DNA from: Streptomyces lavendofoliae | GTDB lineage: Bacteria; Actinomycetota; Actinomycetes; Streptomycetales; Streptomycetaceae | Length of the DNA: 64,000 nt | Direction: 5' to 3' | Assembly (NCBI RefSeq): GCF_014649735.1 | Contig: NZ_BMTP01000002.1 | Coordinates: 241,697-305,696, forward strand | Part shown: piece by piece, positions 34,090 to 43,768 of the stretch | Layout: each line of letters opens with the position of its first letter | Numbering within the stretch: position 1 is the stretch's first letter | Program-made: the position numbers and the translations under genes | The notes under the pieces: model-generated | Seen by the model: only the letters and a program-made list of their open reading frames with translations | Told to the model about the DNA's origin: nothing | Database searches by the model: none

Positions 34090-35898
34090 CTACGGCCTGC
34101 CGGCCGGGTGGACCACCATCGCCGAACCGCCGCCCCGGCGGGCCTTCTCGGCGGCGGCGAGCCAGCGGCCGTCCGGGAGGCGCTGGACGCCGGTCGCGGC
34201 GCCGATCTCGGGGTTCTTCCGGAAGGCGTGGCCCAGGGCCTCCAGCTGGGCGCGCAGCGGGCTGTCGTACAGGGCCGGTTCGAGTTCCGTGGTGGTCTGG
34301 TTGCGCTGGCTGGCGCGCGGGGCGGCGATGGCCTCGACGAGGGGCAGATCACGGTCGAGGGCGCCGGTCAGGGTCTGCAGCACGGTGGTGATGATGGTCG
34401 CGCCGCCCGGCGAGCCCAGGGCGAGGACCGGGCGGGCGTGGTGGTCCAGGACGATCGTGGGCGACATGGAGGAGCGGGGTCGCTTGCCGGGGCCCGGGAG
34501 GTTCGGGTCGTGGACGGCCGGGTTGGCCGGGGCGAAGGAGAAGTCGGTCAGTTCGTTGTTGAGCAGGAAGCCGCGCCCCGGCACGGTGATGCCGCTGCCG
34601 CCCGTCGACTCGATGGTGAGGGTGTACGCGACGACGTTGCCCCACTTGTCGGCCGCCGTCAGGTGCGTGGTGTTCTCGCCCTCGTACGTCGTCGGCGCCG
34701 CCGTCCCGCCCGCCGCGCACGGCGCCGGGCGGCGGGGGTCGCCGGGTGCGAGCGGGCTGGTGAGGACCGCGTCGTCGCGGATCAGGCAGGCGCGCGAGTC
34801 GGCGAAGCGCTGCGAGAGCAGCCCCTTGACCGGGACGTCCTCGAACGCCGGGTCGCCGACCCAGCGGCCCCGGTCGGCGAAGGCGACGCGGCTCGCCTCG
34901 ATGAACCGGTGCAGGTACCGCGCCTCGGACAGCGACGACAGGTCGGTGCGCTCCAGGATGTTGAGCGCCTCGGCCACGGTGGTGCCGCCCGACGAGGAGG
35001 GCGCCATGCCGTAGACGTCGAGGCCGCGGTACGAGGTCTTCGTGGGGCGCTGCCGTTTGGTGCGGTACACCGCCAGGTCGCGTTCCGTGAGGTCCCCGGC
35101 GCGCACCTCGCGGGTGGCGCCCTCCCGGACGGGCGGCTCCTGGACGGTGCGGACGATGTCGCGGGCCAGGTCGCCGTGGTAGAGCGCGCCCACGCCGTGG
35201 CGGCCCAGCTTCTCGTACGTGCGCGCGAGGTCCGGGTTCTTGATGACTGATCCCACGACGGGCAGCCGGCCGCCCGGCAGGAACAGCCCGGCGGAGGCCG
35301 GGAAGTCGCGGAACCGCGCCTCGTTGGCGGCGGTCTGGGCCCGGAAGGTGGCGTCGACGGTGAACCCGTCGCGGGCCAGTCGCTCGGCCGGCTTGAGCAG
35401 GTCGCGCAGCGACTTGCTGCCCCAGGCGTCGAGCGCGGTGTCCCAGGTGGCGGGTGTGCCGGGGGTGCCGACGCTCAGCCCGCTGGTCATGGCCTCCTCG
35501 AAGGGGAGGGGCTTGCCGTCGTCGCCGAGGAACAGTGACGCGTCGGCGGAGAGCGGGGCCGTCTCGCGGCCGTCGACGGTGTGCACCGTGCGGGTCCTGG
35601 CGTCGTAGTAGACGAAGTACCCGCCGCCGCCGATGCCCGCCGAGTACGGCTCGGTGACGCCGAGCGCGGCGGCGGTGGCGACCGCCGCGTCCACGGCGTT
35701 GCCGCCGCGCCGCAGCACCTCGATGCCGGCGGCGGAGGCGTCGGGGTCCACGCTCGCGACGGCTCCGCCGTACCCGACCGCCACCGGCTCCTTGGCGGGT
35801 GCCGGGCGCTGGGCGGGCGGCGGTGCCGCGGCGCCGACCGCGAGGACCGTGGCGGCGACAGCGGCGAGCGAGACGTTACGTACGTGGGACCGACGCAT
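34090..35898 (-). CDS. ggt: Secreted gamma-glutamyltransferase/glutathione hydrolase
   Basis: A 602-residue exported gamma-glutamyltransferase precursor. An N-terminal signal peptide (residues 1 to about 30) is followed by the large subunit and then the autocleavage site before the nucleophile in ENTTHLTAADKWGN. The small-subunit motifs SSMSPTIV and GSPGGATI are intact. It cleaves gamma-glutamyl peptides outside the membrane; streptomycetes lack glutathione, so other gamma-glutamyl substrates are likely. It is divergent from a hypothetical membrane-anchored protein. Confidence 0.93.
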   Translation of the reverse strand: MRRSHVRNVSLAAVAATVLAVGAAAPPPAQRPAPAKEPVAVGYGGAVASVDPDASAAGIEVLRRGGNAVDAAVATAAALGVTEPYSAGIGGGGYFVYYDARTRTVHTVDGRETAPLSADASLFLGDDGKPLPFEEAMTSGLSVGTPGTPATWDTALDAWGSKSLRDLLKPAERLARDGFTVDATFRAQTAANEARFRDFPASAGLFLPGGRLPVVGSVIKNPDLARTYEKLGRHGVGALYHGDLARDIVRTVQEPPVREGATREVRAGDLTERDLAVYRTKRQRPTKTSYRGLDVYGMAPSSSGGTTVAEALNILERTDLSSLSEARYLHRFIEASRVAFADRGRWVGDPAFEDVPVKGLLSQRFADSRACLIRDDAVLTSPLAPGDPRRPAPCAAGGTAAPTTYEGENTTHLTAADKWGNVVAYTLTIESTGGSGITVPGRGFLLNNELTDFSFAPANPAVHDPNLPGPGKRPRSSMSPTIVLDHHARPVLALGSPGGATIITTVLQTLTGALDRDLPLVEAIAAPRASQRNQTTTELEPALYDSPLRAQLEALGHAFRKNPEIGAATGVQRLPDGRWLAAAEKARRGGGSAMVVHPAGRP

Positions 35899-36002
35899 CC
35901 GTACCTCCAGTCAACGACCGTCCGGGCAGCCTAACTTCGCGGGCGGCCCCGTGCCAGGACCGCCTCGAACAACGTTCCGCTCCCCCGCTACCATGCGCGC
36001 CC

Positions 36003-36731
36003 ATGTATGAAGACCTGCTCAACATCGCGCTCGGTGTCGTCGCCACGGGGGTCAGCGCGTCGCTCGGCTGGCTGGCCCGCACCGCGCTGTGGCGCCGCCG
36101 GCTCCGCCGCAAGCAGGCCTTCTTCGGGCTGCCGGGAAACGCCGAGTGCCTGCTGGTGGTCAACCGCGAGGCGGGCGGCGAGGGGGTGGTGCACCGCTTC
36201 GACGTGTTCGCGCTGCTGGAGCTGGCGGCGCTCATCAAGGACTGCGGCGCCCACGCGCGCATCGTGCACCACGACACGGCGCAGCAGGGCTTCGGCGAGC
36301 GCACCGAGTTCTGCCTCGGGGGGCCGTACTCGAACCGCCGGATGGCCGCGCACCTGGCCGTCCTGCTCCCGGGTGTCGACGTCAACACGGACGTGGAGCC
36401 GGTCGCCGACCGCGGCGCGTTCACCATCGGCGGCGAGCGCTACCCGATGGACGCGGGGACGTCCGAGTACGTCCTCCTCGCCCGGCTCACCGCCGGTGAG
36501 GGCGCCCGGCCGGTGTTCCTCCTCTGCGGCCAGCGCGCGATCACCAATCAGGCGGCCAGCCGCTACCTGGTCCGTCACCACGAGAAGCTGGCCCGCACGT
36601 ACGGCGCCGACGGTTCCTTCGTGCTGCTGCTGAAGGTGGTCAATTCGCAGGCGTACGGTCCCGACGTCGTCGAGCTGGTCGCGGACGTGACGCGGGCGGC
36701 GCGGACGGCCCCGGCGGGGGAGGCCGGCTAG
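36003..36731 (+). CDS. Conserved membrane-anchored protein of unknown function
   Basis: A 242-residue protein with one N-terminal hydrophobic helix (residues about 5 to 28) followed by a basic patch (WRRRLRRKQ). This suggests an anchored protein with its alpha/beta soluble domain in the cytoplasm. The domain contains CGQRAITNQAASRYLVRHHEKLAR and a hydrophobic strand before it, reminiscent of nucleotide- or sugar-binding folds, but I do not recognise the family. It is divergent from ggt and followed by the repeat-rich leader of the L,D-transpeptidase gene. Confidence 0.75.
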   Translation: MYEDLLNIALGVVATGVSASLGWLARTALWRRRLRRKQAFFGLPGNAECLLVVNREAGGEGVVHRFDVFALLELAALIKDCGAHARIVHHDTAQQGFGERTEFCLGGPYSNRRMAAHLAVLLPGVDVNTDVEPVADRGAFTIGGERYPMDAGTSEYVLLARLTAGEGARPVFLLCGQRAITNQAASRYLVRHHEKLARTYGADGSFVLLLKVVNSQAYGPDVVELVADVTRAARTAPAGEAG

Positions 36732-36800
36732 CGCCGCCGCCCGGCCCCCGCAGCCCACCGACCACCGGCCACCGGACCTCGGCCACCGGCCCCCGGACCT

Positions 36801-36844
<44 letters not shown>

Positions 36845-36930
36845 GTGGAGATTTCCGGCACTCCCGGGCAACCCGGCGCCTTGGATCGCCCTCTCACGGG
36901 GCGACGCAAGAACGCATCGGAGGTTTCCAG

Positions 36931-38115
36931 GTGACCCGCACACGCCCGCGCAGCCCCTTCCGCACAGCCGCCCTGGCCGGCACCGCGGTCCTCGCCGCGG
37001 CGGCCCTGACCGCGTGCTCGGGCGGCTCGGGAGACGCGAAGGGCGGAGGGAAGGACACCGCGCCGGAGACCCGGATCTCGGTGAACCTGTCCGGCAGCCG
37101 GGCGAAGGCCGGCGGGCCGGTGACGGTGACCCTGGCCGAGGGCAGGCTCCAGCGGGTCACCGTCACCGACTCCAAGGGCGCCACGCTCGGCGGCACGGTC
37201 TCCGCCGACGGCCGCACCTGGACGTCCGCCCGCGTGGCGGCGCCCGGTACCGGGTACACCGTCGAGGCGCGCTCGGCGGACGGCGGCACCGCCCGGGCGG
37301 ACTTCGCCACGGCCGCACCGGACAGGGTGAACAAACTGACGCTGGCCCCGGGCAGGAACAGCACCGTCGGCATCGCCCACCCGCTGTCGATCGTCTTCGA
37401 CCACCCGGTGAGGAACCGGGCCGAGGTGGAGAAGCACCTCAAGGTGACCACGTCGAACGGCACGGTCGGCTCATGGGGCTGGATGGAGGACTGGTCCGGC
37501 AAGGACCGGGTCGACTGGCGGCCGAAGGAGTACTGGAAGCCCGGGACGAAGGTCACCCTGAAGGCGGAGCTCAACGGCGTCGACTCGGGCCGGGGCGGCG
37601 GGTGGTTCGTCCGCGACTACAGCACCGACATGACCATCGGGAGGAACCAGGTGGTCGCGGTCGACCTCGACAGCCACCGGCTGAAGCTGCTGCGGGACGG
37701 CCGGGAGGTCAGGGACATCCCGATGTCGGGCGGTACGCCGGGCGGCGACAAGGCGTCCTGGAGCGGGAGGACCGTGCTGATGTCGAAGGAGGGCACGATC
37801 AACATGCGCTCCGAGACCGTCGGCCTGGGCGACGCGTACGACAAGATGGTCGACTACTCGATGCGGCTGACCTGGTCGGGGATGTACGCGCACGCCGCGC
37901 CGTGGAACGCCCGTCACATGGGCAACGCCAACCGGAGCTCCGGCTGCATCGGCATGGACACCCCGGACGCCCGCTGGGTGTACGAGCAGGTGCGGGTCGG
38001 CGACCCGTTCGAGGTGACGGGCGGCGACGCCAAGGGCACGCAGGCCCCCAACAACGGCTACGGCGAGTGGAACCTGTCCTGGGCCGACTGGCAGGCGAAG
38101 AGCGCCCTTCGCTGA
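36931..38115 (+). CDS. L,D-transpeptidase lipoprotein
   Basis: A 394-residue exported enzyme that makes 3-3 peptidoglycan cross-links. The lipobox LTAC places the lipidated cysteine at residue 29. Two Ig-like domains follow (about 45 to 235), then a YkuD catalytic domain with H, N and the nucleophile in HMGNANRSSGCIGM. The serine in place of the usual SHGC histidine is seen in actinobacterial Ldt proteins. The GTG at 36931 has GGAGG seven bases upstream. The size and domain order resemble LdtMt2. Confidence 0.92.
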   Translation: MTRTRPRSPFRTAALAGTAVLAAAALTACSGGSGDAKGGGKDTAPETRISVNLSGSRAKAGGPVTVTLAEGRLQRVTVTDSKGATLGGTVSADGRTWTSARVAAPGTGYTVEARSADGGTARADFATAAPDRVNKLTLAPGRNSTVGIAHPLSIVFDHPVRNRAEVEKHLKVTTSNGTVGSWGWMEDWSGKDRVDWRPKEYWKPGTKVTLKAELNGVDSGRGGGWFVRDYSTDMTIGRNQVVAVDLDSHRLKLLRDGREVRDIPMSGGTPGGDKASWSGRTVLMSKEGTINMRSETVGLGDAYDKMVDYSMRLTWSGMYAHAAPWNARHMGNANRSSGCIGMDTPDARWVYEQVRVGDPFEVTGGDAKGTQAPNNGYGEWNLSWADWQAKSALR

Positions 38116-38147
38116 CACGGCGTCCAACAATCGTTACTACTGCGTAA

Positions 38148-38173
38148 CTTACCGACGGGTTACCTTCGGTAAG
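38148..38173. promoter_or_regulatory. Inverted repeats upstream of the S15-like hydrolase gene
   Basis: CTTACCGA at 38148-38155 pairs with TCGGTAAG at 38166-38173, and GTTAC-N6-GTAAC lies immediately before it (38133-38148). Repeated TTACC/GGTAA elements 60 to 100 bp before the start suggest operator half-sites. The stem could also end the upstream transcript. Confidence 0.4.
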
Positions 38174-38231
38174 CCACTCGTGCTTTCCTTCGGTTCACCT
38201 TTCAAGCTCCACAGCGATGGGGGAACGAACC

Positions 38232-39818
38232 GTGGCGAAGCGGCACACAGTCCTGCGTACGACGACGACCGGCGCCGTCTCGGCCGCCCTGGTGGCCGGG
38301 ACGGCCCTGGGGTTCGCCCCCACCGCCGCCGCCACCGGGACCGCCGCCGCCACGACCGGCGGCGTACGGTTCGTCGACATCGCCGGCGACGGCGGCACCG
38401 TCCTGAAGGCCAACGTCGTCACCCCGGCCGGGTCCGACGGCACGCGCCGCTACCCGGTGATCGTGCTGCCCACCAGCTGGTCCATGCCGCAGATCGAGTA
38501 CCTCGCCCAGGCGACCAAGCTCGCCGACGCCGGGTACGTCGTCGTCGGCTACAACTCCCGCGGCTTCTGGCAGTCCGGCGGGAACATCGAGGTGGCCGGC
38601 CCGCCGGACGTCGCCGACGCCTCCAAGGTCATCGACTGGGCGCTGGCCAACACCCCGGCCGACCCGGAGCGGATCGGCATGGCGGGCGTCAGTTACGGCG
38701 CCGGCATCAGCCTGCTGGCCGCCGCCCACGACGAGCGGATCAAGGCCGTCGTCGCGATGAGCGGCTGGGCGGACCTCATCGACTCCATCTACAGCGGCCG
38801 TACGCAGCACCTCCAGGCCGCCGCCATGCTCGGCGGCACCGGCTTCCTCACCGGCCGTCCCAGCCCCGAACTCCAGCAGACCCTCAAGGACTTCCTCGCC
38901 TCCAACCTCGACAAGGAGGACGAGATGATCGCGTGGGGGGCCAAGCGCTCCCCCGCCTTCCAGCTGGACCGGATCAACGCCAACGGCACCGCGATCATGC
39001 TCGGCAACGCCTGGGGCGACACCATCTTCCCGCCCAACCAGTACGCCTCCTTCTACGAGAAGCTCACCGGCCCCAAGCGTCTGGAGTTCCGGCCCGGCGA
39101 CCACGCCACCGCCGAGGCCACCGGCCTGCTCGGCCTGCCCAACGACACCTGGACCAACGCCCACCGGTGGTTCGACCACCACCTCAAGGGCGTCGACAAC
39201 GGCATTGACCGCGAGCAGCCGGTCCAGCTCAAGTCCCGGACCACCGGCACCTACGAGGGCTACCCCGACTGGAAGTCGGTCGGCGCCACCGAGCACAAGA
39301 TCGCCCTCGCCGGCGAGCAGCGGGTGTACGCGAACGTCGACTCGGGCGCCAACGGCGGCGTCCTGATGCTGTCCAACCTGCTGGACCAGTTCCTCAAGCT
39401 GCCGCCCACCGCGTCCATCCCCCTCCTCCCCCGCTCCTTCGCCGCCGTCTGGCAGTCCGAGCGGTACGAGTCCGCCCGGCGCGTCCGCGGCACGGCGAAG
39501 CTGCACACCACGGTCACCAGCACCGAGTCGAGCGGCACGCTGGTCGCGTACCTCTACGACGTGGGCCCGCTCGGCCTCGGCAAGCTGGTGAGCAACGCCC
39601 CGTACACGTTCCACGACAGGACGCCGGGCCGGCCGTTCGCCGTGGACCTGGAGCTCTTCTCCACCTCCTACGACGTCCCGGCCGGCCACCGGCTCGCCCT
39701 GGTCGTCGACACCGTCGACCCGCTGTACATCGAGCACAACCCGTCCGGCGCGCGGCTGACCTTCTCCTCGCCGGCGGCCGACCCGTCGTACGTGTCGGTT
39801 CCGCTGCGCGGGGAGTGA
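38232..39818 (+). CDS. Secreted alpha/beta hydrolase, X-Pro dipeptidyl-peptidase (S15)/CocE type
   Basis: A 528-residue exported serine hydrolase. A signal peptide runs to about residue 38. The alpha/beta-hydrolase core has the nucleophile elbow GVSYGAG, an aspartate in GNAWGD and a histidine in PGDHAT. A C-terminal jelly-roll domain typical of S15/CocE proteins begins near residue 350. It may cleave peptides, esters or acylated antibiotics; the substrate is not evident. The GTG at 38232 follows a GGGGGAA element, while the in-frame ATG at 38217 has none. Confidence 0.87.
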   Translation: MAKRHTVLRTTTTGAVSAALVAGTALGFAPTAAATGTAAATTGGVRFVDIAGDGGTVLKANVVTPAGSDGTRRYPVIVLPTSWSMPQIEYLAQATKLADAGYVVVGYNSRGFWQSGGNIEVAGPPDVADASKVIDWALANTPADPERIGMAGVSYGAGISLLAAAHDERIKAVVAMSGWADLIDSIYSGRTQHLQAAAMLGGTGFLTGRPSPELQQTLKDFLASNLDKEDEMIAWGAKRSPAFQLDRINANGTAIMLGNAWGDTIFPPNQYASFYEKLTGPKRLEFRPGDHATAEATGLLGLPNDTWTNAHRWFDHHLKGVDNGIDREQPVQLKSRTTGTYEGYPDWKSVGATEHKIALAGEQRVYANVDSGANGGVLMLSNLLDQFLKLPPTASIPLLPRSFAAVWQSERYESARRVRGTAKLHTTVTSTESSGTLVAYLYDVGPLGLGKLVSNAPYTFHDRTPGRPFAVDLELFSTSYDVPAGHRLALVVDTVDPLYIEHNPSGARLTFSSPAADPSYVSVPLRGE

Positions 39819-39884
39819 TCTCCGGCCGCTGCCGGGCGGGCCTGGCCCATCGGGTGTTCCGGCACCCCGACTCGCCGCCGCGAC

Positions 39885-39911
39885 CCCTCCGCGCTAACCC
39901 GGCGCGGAGGG
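39885..39911. terminator. Bidirectional terminator between hydrolase and amino acid transport genes
   Basis: A perfect 10-bp stem CCCTCCGCGC/GCGCGGAGGG with loop TAACCCG. It overlaps the stop codon of the minus-strand permease gene and lies 66 bp after the plus-strand hydrolase stop. Confidence 0.55.
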
Positions 39912-40763
39912 ACCCCCCGGCAGCAGCGTCCCTGTCGCGGCCGGTCCGGTGTCCGGACCTTCCGTCCTCGGGCTGCGCCGTTGCCTCCTGGCCACCCAGG
40001 TGGCCGACCAGGAGAGCAGCATGCACATCCCGATGTAGATCGGTGAGATCACCATCACCACGGGGATGAACGGCAAATCGTAGTCGAGGTTCGACGCGAT
40101 CAGCTTGCCGGCGTGGAGGAACTCCTCGTAGGTGATGAGGAATCCCAGCGAGGTGTCCTTCAGCGCGACCACCAGCTGGCTGATGACCGCTGGCAGCATG
40201 GCCCGCACCCCCTGCGGCGCCAGCACGTAGGTCATGACCTGCGTCTTGCGCATGCCGAGCGAGTACGCGGCCTCGCGCTGGCCGCGTTCCACCGAGTTGA
40301 CGCCCGCCCGGAACACCTCGGCGAGGACCGAGCCGTTGTAGAGCGTCAGCCCGGTGACCAGGGCGGGCAGCGGCTGCACCTTCAGCGCCACGAAGACGAA
40401 GAAGATCATCACCAGCACGGGCATGGCGCGGAAGAACTCCACCACGGCGGTCGCCGCCCACCGCGGGACCCGGTGGTCGGACAGCCGCCCTGCGGCCAGG
40501 ACGGCTCCCAGGGCGAGGGAGAGGACAGCGGCGTACGCGAACGCCCGGAGGGTGTTGCCGAGGCCGCGCAGCAGCAGTTCCTGGATGCCCTCGTACGCGA
40601 AGGGGTTCCACTTGGCGTGAGTGAACTGGCCGGTGTCGATCAGGAGGTACAGGACCCGGCCGCAGAGCGCCGCGATGAGGACGGCCGACAGGACGCCGTA
40701 CGTCAGGTGCCGTCGGCGGGTCCGGGGGCCGGGGAGGTCGTACAGGGCGGTGGCGCTCGTCAT
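39894..40763 (-). CDS. Polar amino acid ABC transporter permease (second)
   Basis: A 289-residue HisM/GlnP-type permease with about five membrane segments and the EAA loop (RAGVNSVERGQREAAYSLGM). It is the last gene of the four-gene operon and overlaps the previous permease (ATGA at 40763). The C-terminal tail after the last helix is Pro/Gly-rich. It should form a heterodimer with the permease encoded at 40760-41404. Confidence 0.92.
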   Translation of the reverse strand: MTSATALYDLPGPRTRRRHLTYGVLSAVLIAALCGRVLYLLIDTGQFTHAKWNPFAYEGIQELLLRGLGNTLRAFAYAAVLSLALGAVLAAGRLSDHRVPRWAATAVVEFFRAMPVLVMIFFVFVALKVQPLPALVTGLTLYNGSVLAEVFRAGVNSVERGQREAAYSLGMRKTQVMTYVLAPQGVRAMLPAVISQLVVALKDTSLGFLITYEEFLHAGKLIASNLDYDLPFIPVVMVISPIYIGMCMLLSWSATWVARRQRRSPRTEGPDTGPAATGTLLPGGPSAPG

Positions 40764-41404
40764 CGGGCGACTCCCCAGCGCTTCTCCAGGACGGTGAAGA
40801 CCGCGCTGATGGTGAGGGTGATGATCAGGTATCCGAGGGCGATCCAGACGAAGGTCCAGATGATGCCGTAGCCGAGTTCGTTGAGGGTCTTGTAGGTGCC
40901 GAGGAGCTCGGTGACGCTGAACGCCCCGGCGATGGCCGAGTTCTTGGCGAGGGCGATCAGCGTGGACCCGATCGGCGGGATGACGCTGCGGAACGCCTGC
41001 GGCAGGACGACGGCGCCCAGGGTCTGGGTGAAGCTCATCCCGAGGCTGCGGGCCGCCTCGCCCTGCCCCCTGGGCACGGTGTTGATGCCGGCGCGCAGTG
41101 CCTCGCAGACGAAGGCGGAGGTGTAGCAGCCGAGGGCCAGCACCGCGAAGAGCGTGAACGGCAGGACGACCCCGAAGCGCGGCAGGCCGAGCAGGACGGC
41201 GAAGAAGAGCAGGGTCAGCGGGGTGTTGCGCAGGACGGTCACCCACACGGTGCCGAAGGCCCGCAGCGAGCCGACGGGGGCGGCGCGGAACGCCGCCATC
41301 ACGAAGCCGAGGACCAGGGCGAGCAGGGAGGCGTAGACGGTCAGCTCCACGGTGCCGAGGAAGCCCCTGCCGTAGAGCGACCAGTTGTCCGTCAGTACGT
41401 TCAC
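40760..41404 (-). CDS. Polar amino acid ABC transporter permease (first)
   Basis: A 214-residue HisM/GlnP-type permease with five predicted helices and the EAA loop RAGINTVPRGQGEAARSLGM. The GTG at 41404 has GAGGAG six bases upstream and begins 10 bp after the binding-protein stop. Gene order ATPase, binding protein, permease, permease matches actinobacterial glutamate (GluABCD-like) uptake systems. Confidence 0.92.
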   Translation of the reverse strand: MNVLTDNWSLYGRGFLGTVELTVYASLLALVLGFVMAAFRAAPVGSLRAFGTVWVTVLRNTPLTLLFFAVLLGLPRFGVVLPFTLFAVLALGCYTSAFVCEALRAGINTVPRGQGEAARSLGMSFTQTLGAVVLPQAFRSVIPPIGSTLIALAKNSAIAGAFSVTELLGTYKTLNELGYGIIWTFVWIALGYLIITLTISAVFTVLEKRWGVAR

Positions 41405-41414
41405 GGCCCGCTCC

Positions 41415-42401
41415 TCAGCTCGCCGGGTAGCGGTCGACGGCGGGGGGCCTCGGTGCGGGGACGCCGGACAGGCCGAGTGTCGCGTCGTACGCCGCCTTCC
41501 AGTTGCCGTTCCTCTCGTTGGCCTCGATGGCGTCGTCGACGGCGAGGCGCAGGGCGGCGTCCGAACGCGGGACGCCGATGCCGTACGGCTCCTCGGAGAA
41601 GGGGGTGCCGACGACCTTGAGCTCCTCGGGGACCTTGGCCGCGTAGCCGAGCAGGATGGTGTCGTCGGTGGTGACGGCGTCGACCTGGTAGGTGAGGAGG
41701 TTGTCCACGCAGATGGAGTAGGTGTCGTACGCGACGAGGTCGGCCCTCGGGTACTCGGCCTCGATCCGCTGGTACGGCGTGGAGCCCGCGGCCGAGCAGA
41801 CGCGTTTGCCCGCAAGGTCCTCCGGGCCCTTGATACCGATCTCGCCGGAGCGGACGAGGAGCGACTGGCCGGCCAGGTAGTAGGGGCCGGCGAAACCGAC
41901 GAGCTTCTTGCGGTTGTCGTTGATGGTGTAGGTGCCGACGTAGTAGTCGATCTGGCCGTTCTGGAGGGCGGTCTCGCGGTTGGCGGAGGCGATGGTGCGG
42001 AACGCCACGGCCGCGGGGCCGAAGCCGAGGAAGGCGGCGGTCATCTTGGCGATCTCGATGTCGAAGCCGGAGTAGCGGCCGTTCGCGGGGTCCTTCTCGC
42101 CCAGGTACGGCTGGTCCTCCTTGGCGCCGACGACGAGGTGGCCGCGCCGTTTCGCGCGGTTCCACGTCGGGGAGTCCGGCAGCCGGAAGGCGGTGGCCAC
42201 CCGGTACCGGGGCAGGTCGTCGGGCCGCGGCCCCTTCACCGGTGGGCTGCCGTCCTTGCCGCAGGCGCCGGCGGCCAGGGCGAGCGCCAGGGCCAGGGCC
42301 GGCGCGACGGCGGCCGGGGTGCGGTTCGCGCGGGTGGCGCGGGTGGCGCGGGTCGAACGCCGCGTGCGGGTCGAGCGCTGCGTGCCGTGCGTGCGGGTCA
42401 T
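41415..42401 (-). CDS. Polar amino acid ABC transporter substrate-binding lipoprotein
   Basis: A 328-residue solute-binding protein (SBP_bac_3 fold; YSGFDIEIAKMTAAFLG and DYYVGTYTINDNRKK are typical of glutamate binders). The lipobox is LAAGAC with the cysteine near residue 47. The n-region is unusually long and built from TRA/STR repeats (about residues 12 to 27), coded by a 9-bp tandem repeat. Glutamate or a related acidic amino acid is the likely ligand, by similarity of the operon to GluABCD. Confidence 0.9.
   Translation of the reverse strand: MTRTHGTQRSTRTRRSTRATRATRANRTPAAVAPALALALALAAGACGKDGSPPVKGPRPDDLPRYRVATAFRLPDSPTWNRAKRRGHLVVGAKEDQPYLGEKDPANGRYSGFDIEIAKMTAAFLGFGPAAVAFRTIASANRETALQNGQIDYYVGTYTINDNRKKLVGFAGPYYLAGQSLLVRSGEIGIKGPEDLAGKRVCSAAGSTPYQRIEAEYPRADLVAYDTYSICVDNLLTYQVDAVTTDDTILLGYAAKVPEELKVVGTPFSEEPYGIGVPRSDAALRLAVDDAIEANERNGNWKAAYDATLGLSGVPAPRPPAVDRYPAS
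42328..42354. repeat. 9-bp tandem repeat inside a signal peptide
   Basis: Three copies of GCGCGGGTG (the last ending in C) encode repeated Thr-Arg-Ala in the n-region of the binding lipoprotein. Slippage here would keep the frame and change only the signal peptide length. Confidence 0.75.
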
Positions 42402-42418
42402 CGGTCCGGGCGCCCCTG

Positions 42419-43162
<744 letters not shown>

Positions 43163-43203
43163 ACGCTGCCCTGCCCCATTCTCAGCTGTGTCGAGGTCAG
43201 CGG

Positions 43204-43231
43204 AAACTATCCAGCCCGAAAAGGGACTTCA
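43204..43231 (-). promoter_or_regulatory. Possible promoter of the polar amino acid operon
   Basis: On the minus strand, TGAAGT (-35, 43226-43231) and TAGTTT (-10, 43204-43209) are separated by 16 bp. The predicted transcript start gives a leader of about 35 nt before the ATPase gene. The -35 match is weak. Confidence 0.35.
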
Positions 43232-43285
43232 CGCCCTCGACACGCATAAAGGAGGCATAAGCCGTATAACCACGCCAACCGGTTT

Positions 43286-43720
43286 CTATCCCTCGGCGGC
43301 TTCCGCGTAGACCTGGGAGAGTTCGGGCGAACCGCTGATCGCCCAGTCGAGGCCGGCCTCGACGACGTGGATCTCCCGGCCGGACACGAGCCGGACGACG
43401 GGGTGGCCGCCCGGCGTCAGGTACCAGTGCGCGCCCGCCACCGTCCGTACGATGACCGTGCCGAGGTAGAGACCCGCGTCGTTGCCCAGCCAGGGCAGTT
43501 CCTCGGGGTCGTCCCGCCAGCGCGGCAGCAGCTGGTCGATGGCTTCCAAGGACCGGGGGGTGTCGTCCAGTTGGACCCCGTACTCCTGTACGCGGGAGCG
43601 CAGCAGGTCGCACTCGGCGAGCATGTCGGCCACCCCCTCCGCGTCTCGCTCCACCGCGGAGGGGGTGGGCCCGCCGCCGCCGTGCCGCTTGCGCCAGGCG
43701 TCCAGGAAAGGGATGTTCAT
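43286..43720 (-). CDS. Conserved hypothetical protein
   Basis: A 144-residue soluble protein with no signal peptide. It begins MNIPFLDAWRKRHG and is acidic in the middle (IDQLLPRWRDDPEELPWLGNDAG), followed by a strand-rich part with a histidine and tryptophan (AGAHWYLTPGGHPVVRL). I believe such proteins are widespread in streptomycetes, but I know no function. It lies 48 bp after the xthA stop on the other side of a short gap and upstream of the transport operon on the same strand. Confidence 0.72.
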   Translation of the reverse strand: MNIPFLDAWRKRHGGGGPTPSAVERDAEGVADMLAECDLLRSRVQEYGVQLDDTPRSLEAIDQLLPRWRDDPEELPWLGNDAGLYLGTVIVRTVAGAHWYLTPGGHPVVRLVSGREIHVVEAGLDWAISGSPELSQVYAEAAEG

Positions 43721-43768
43721 ACCGCCCAGCGTCGCACCGAACCCACCGGACGCACTACAGGGCGCGCG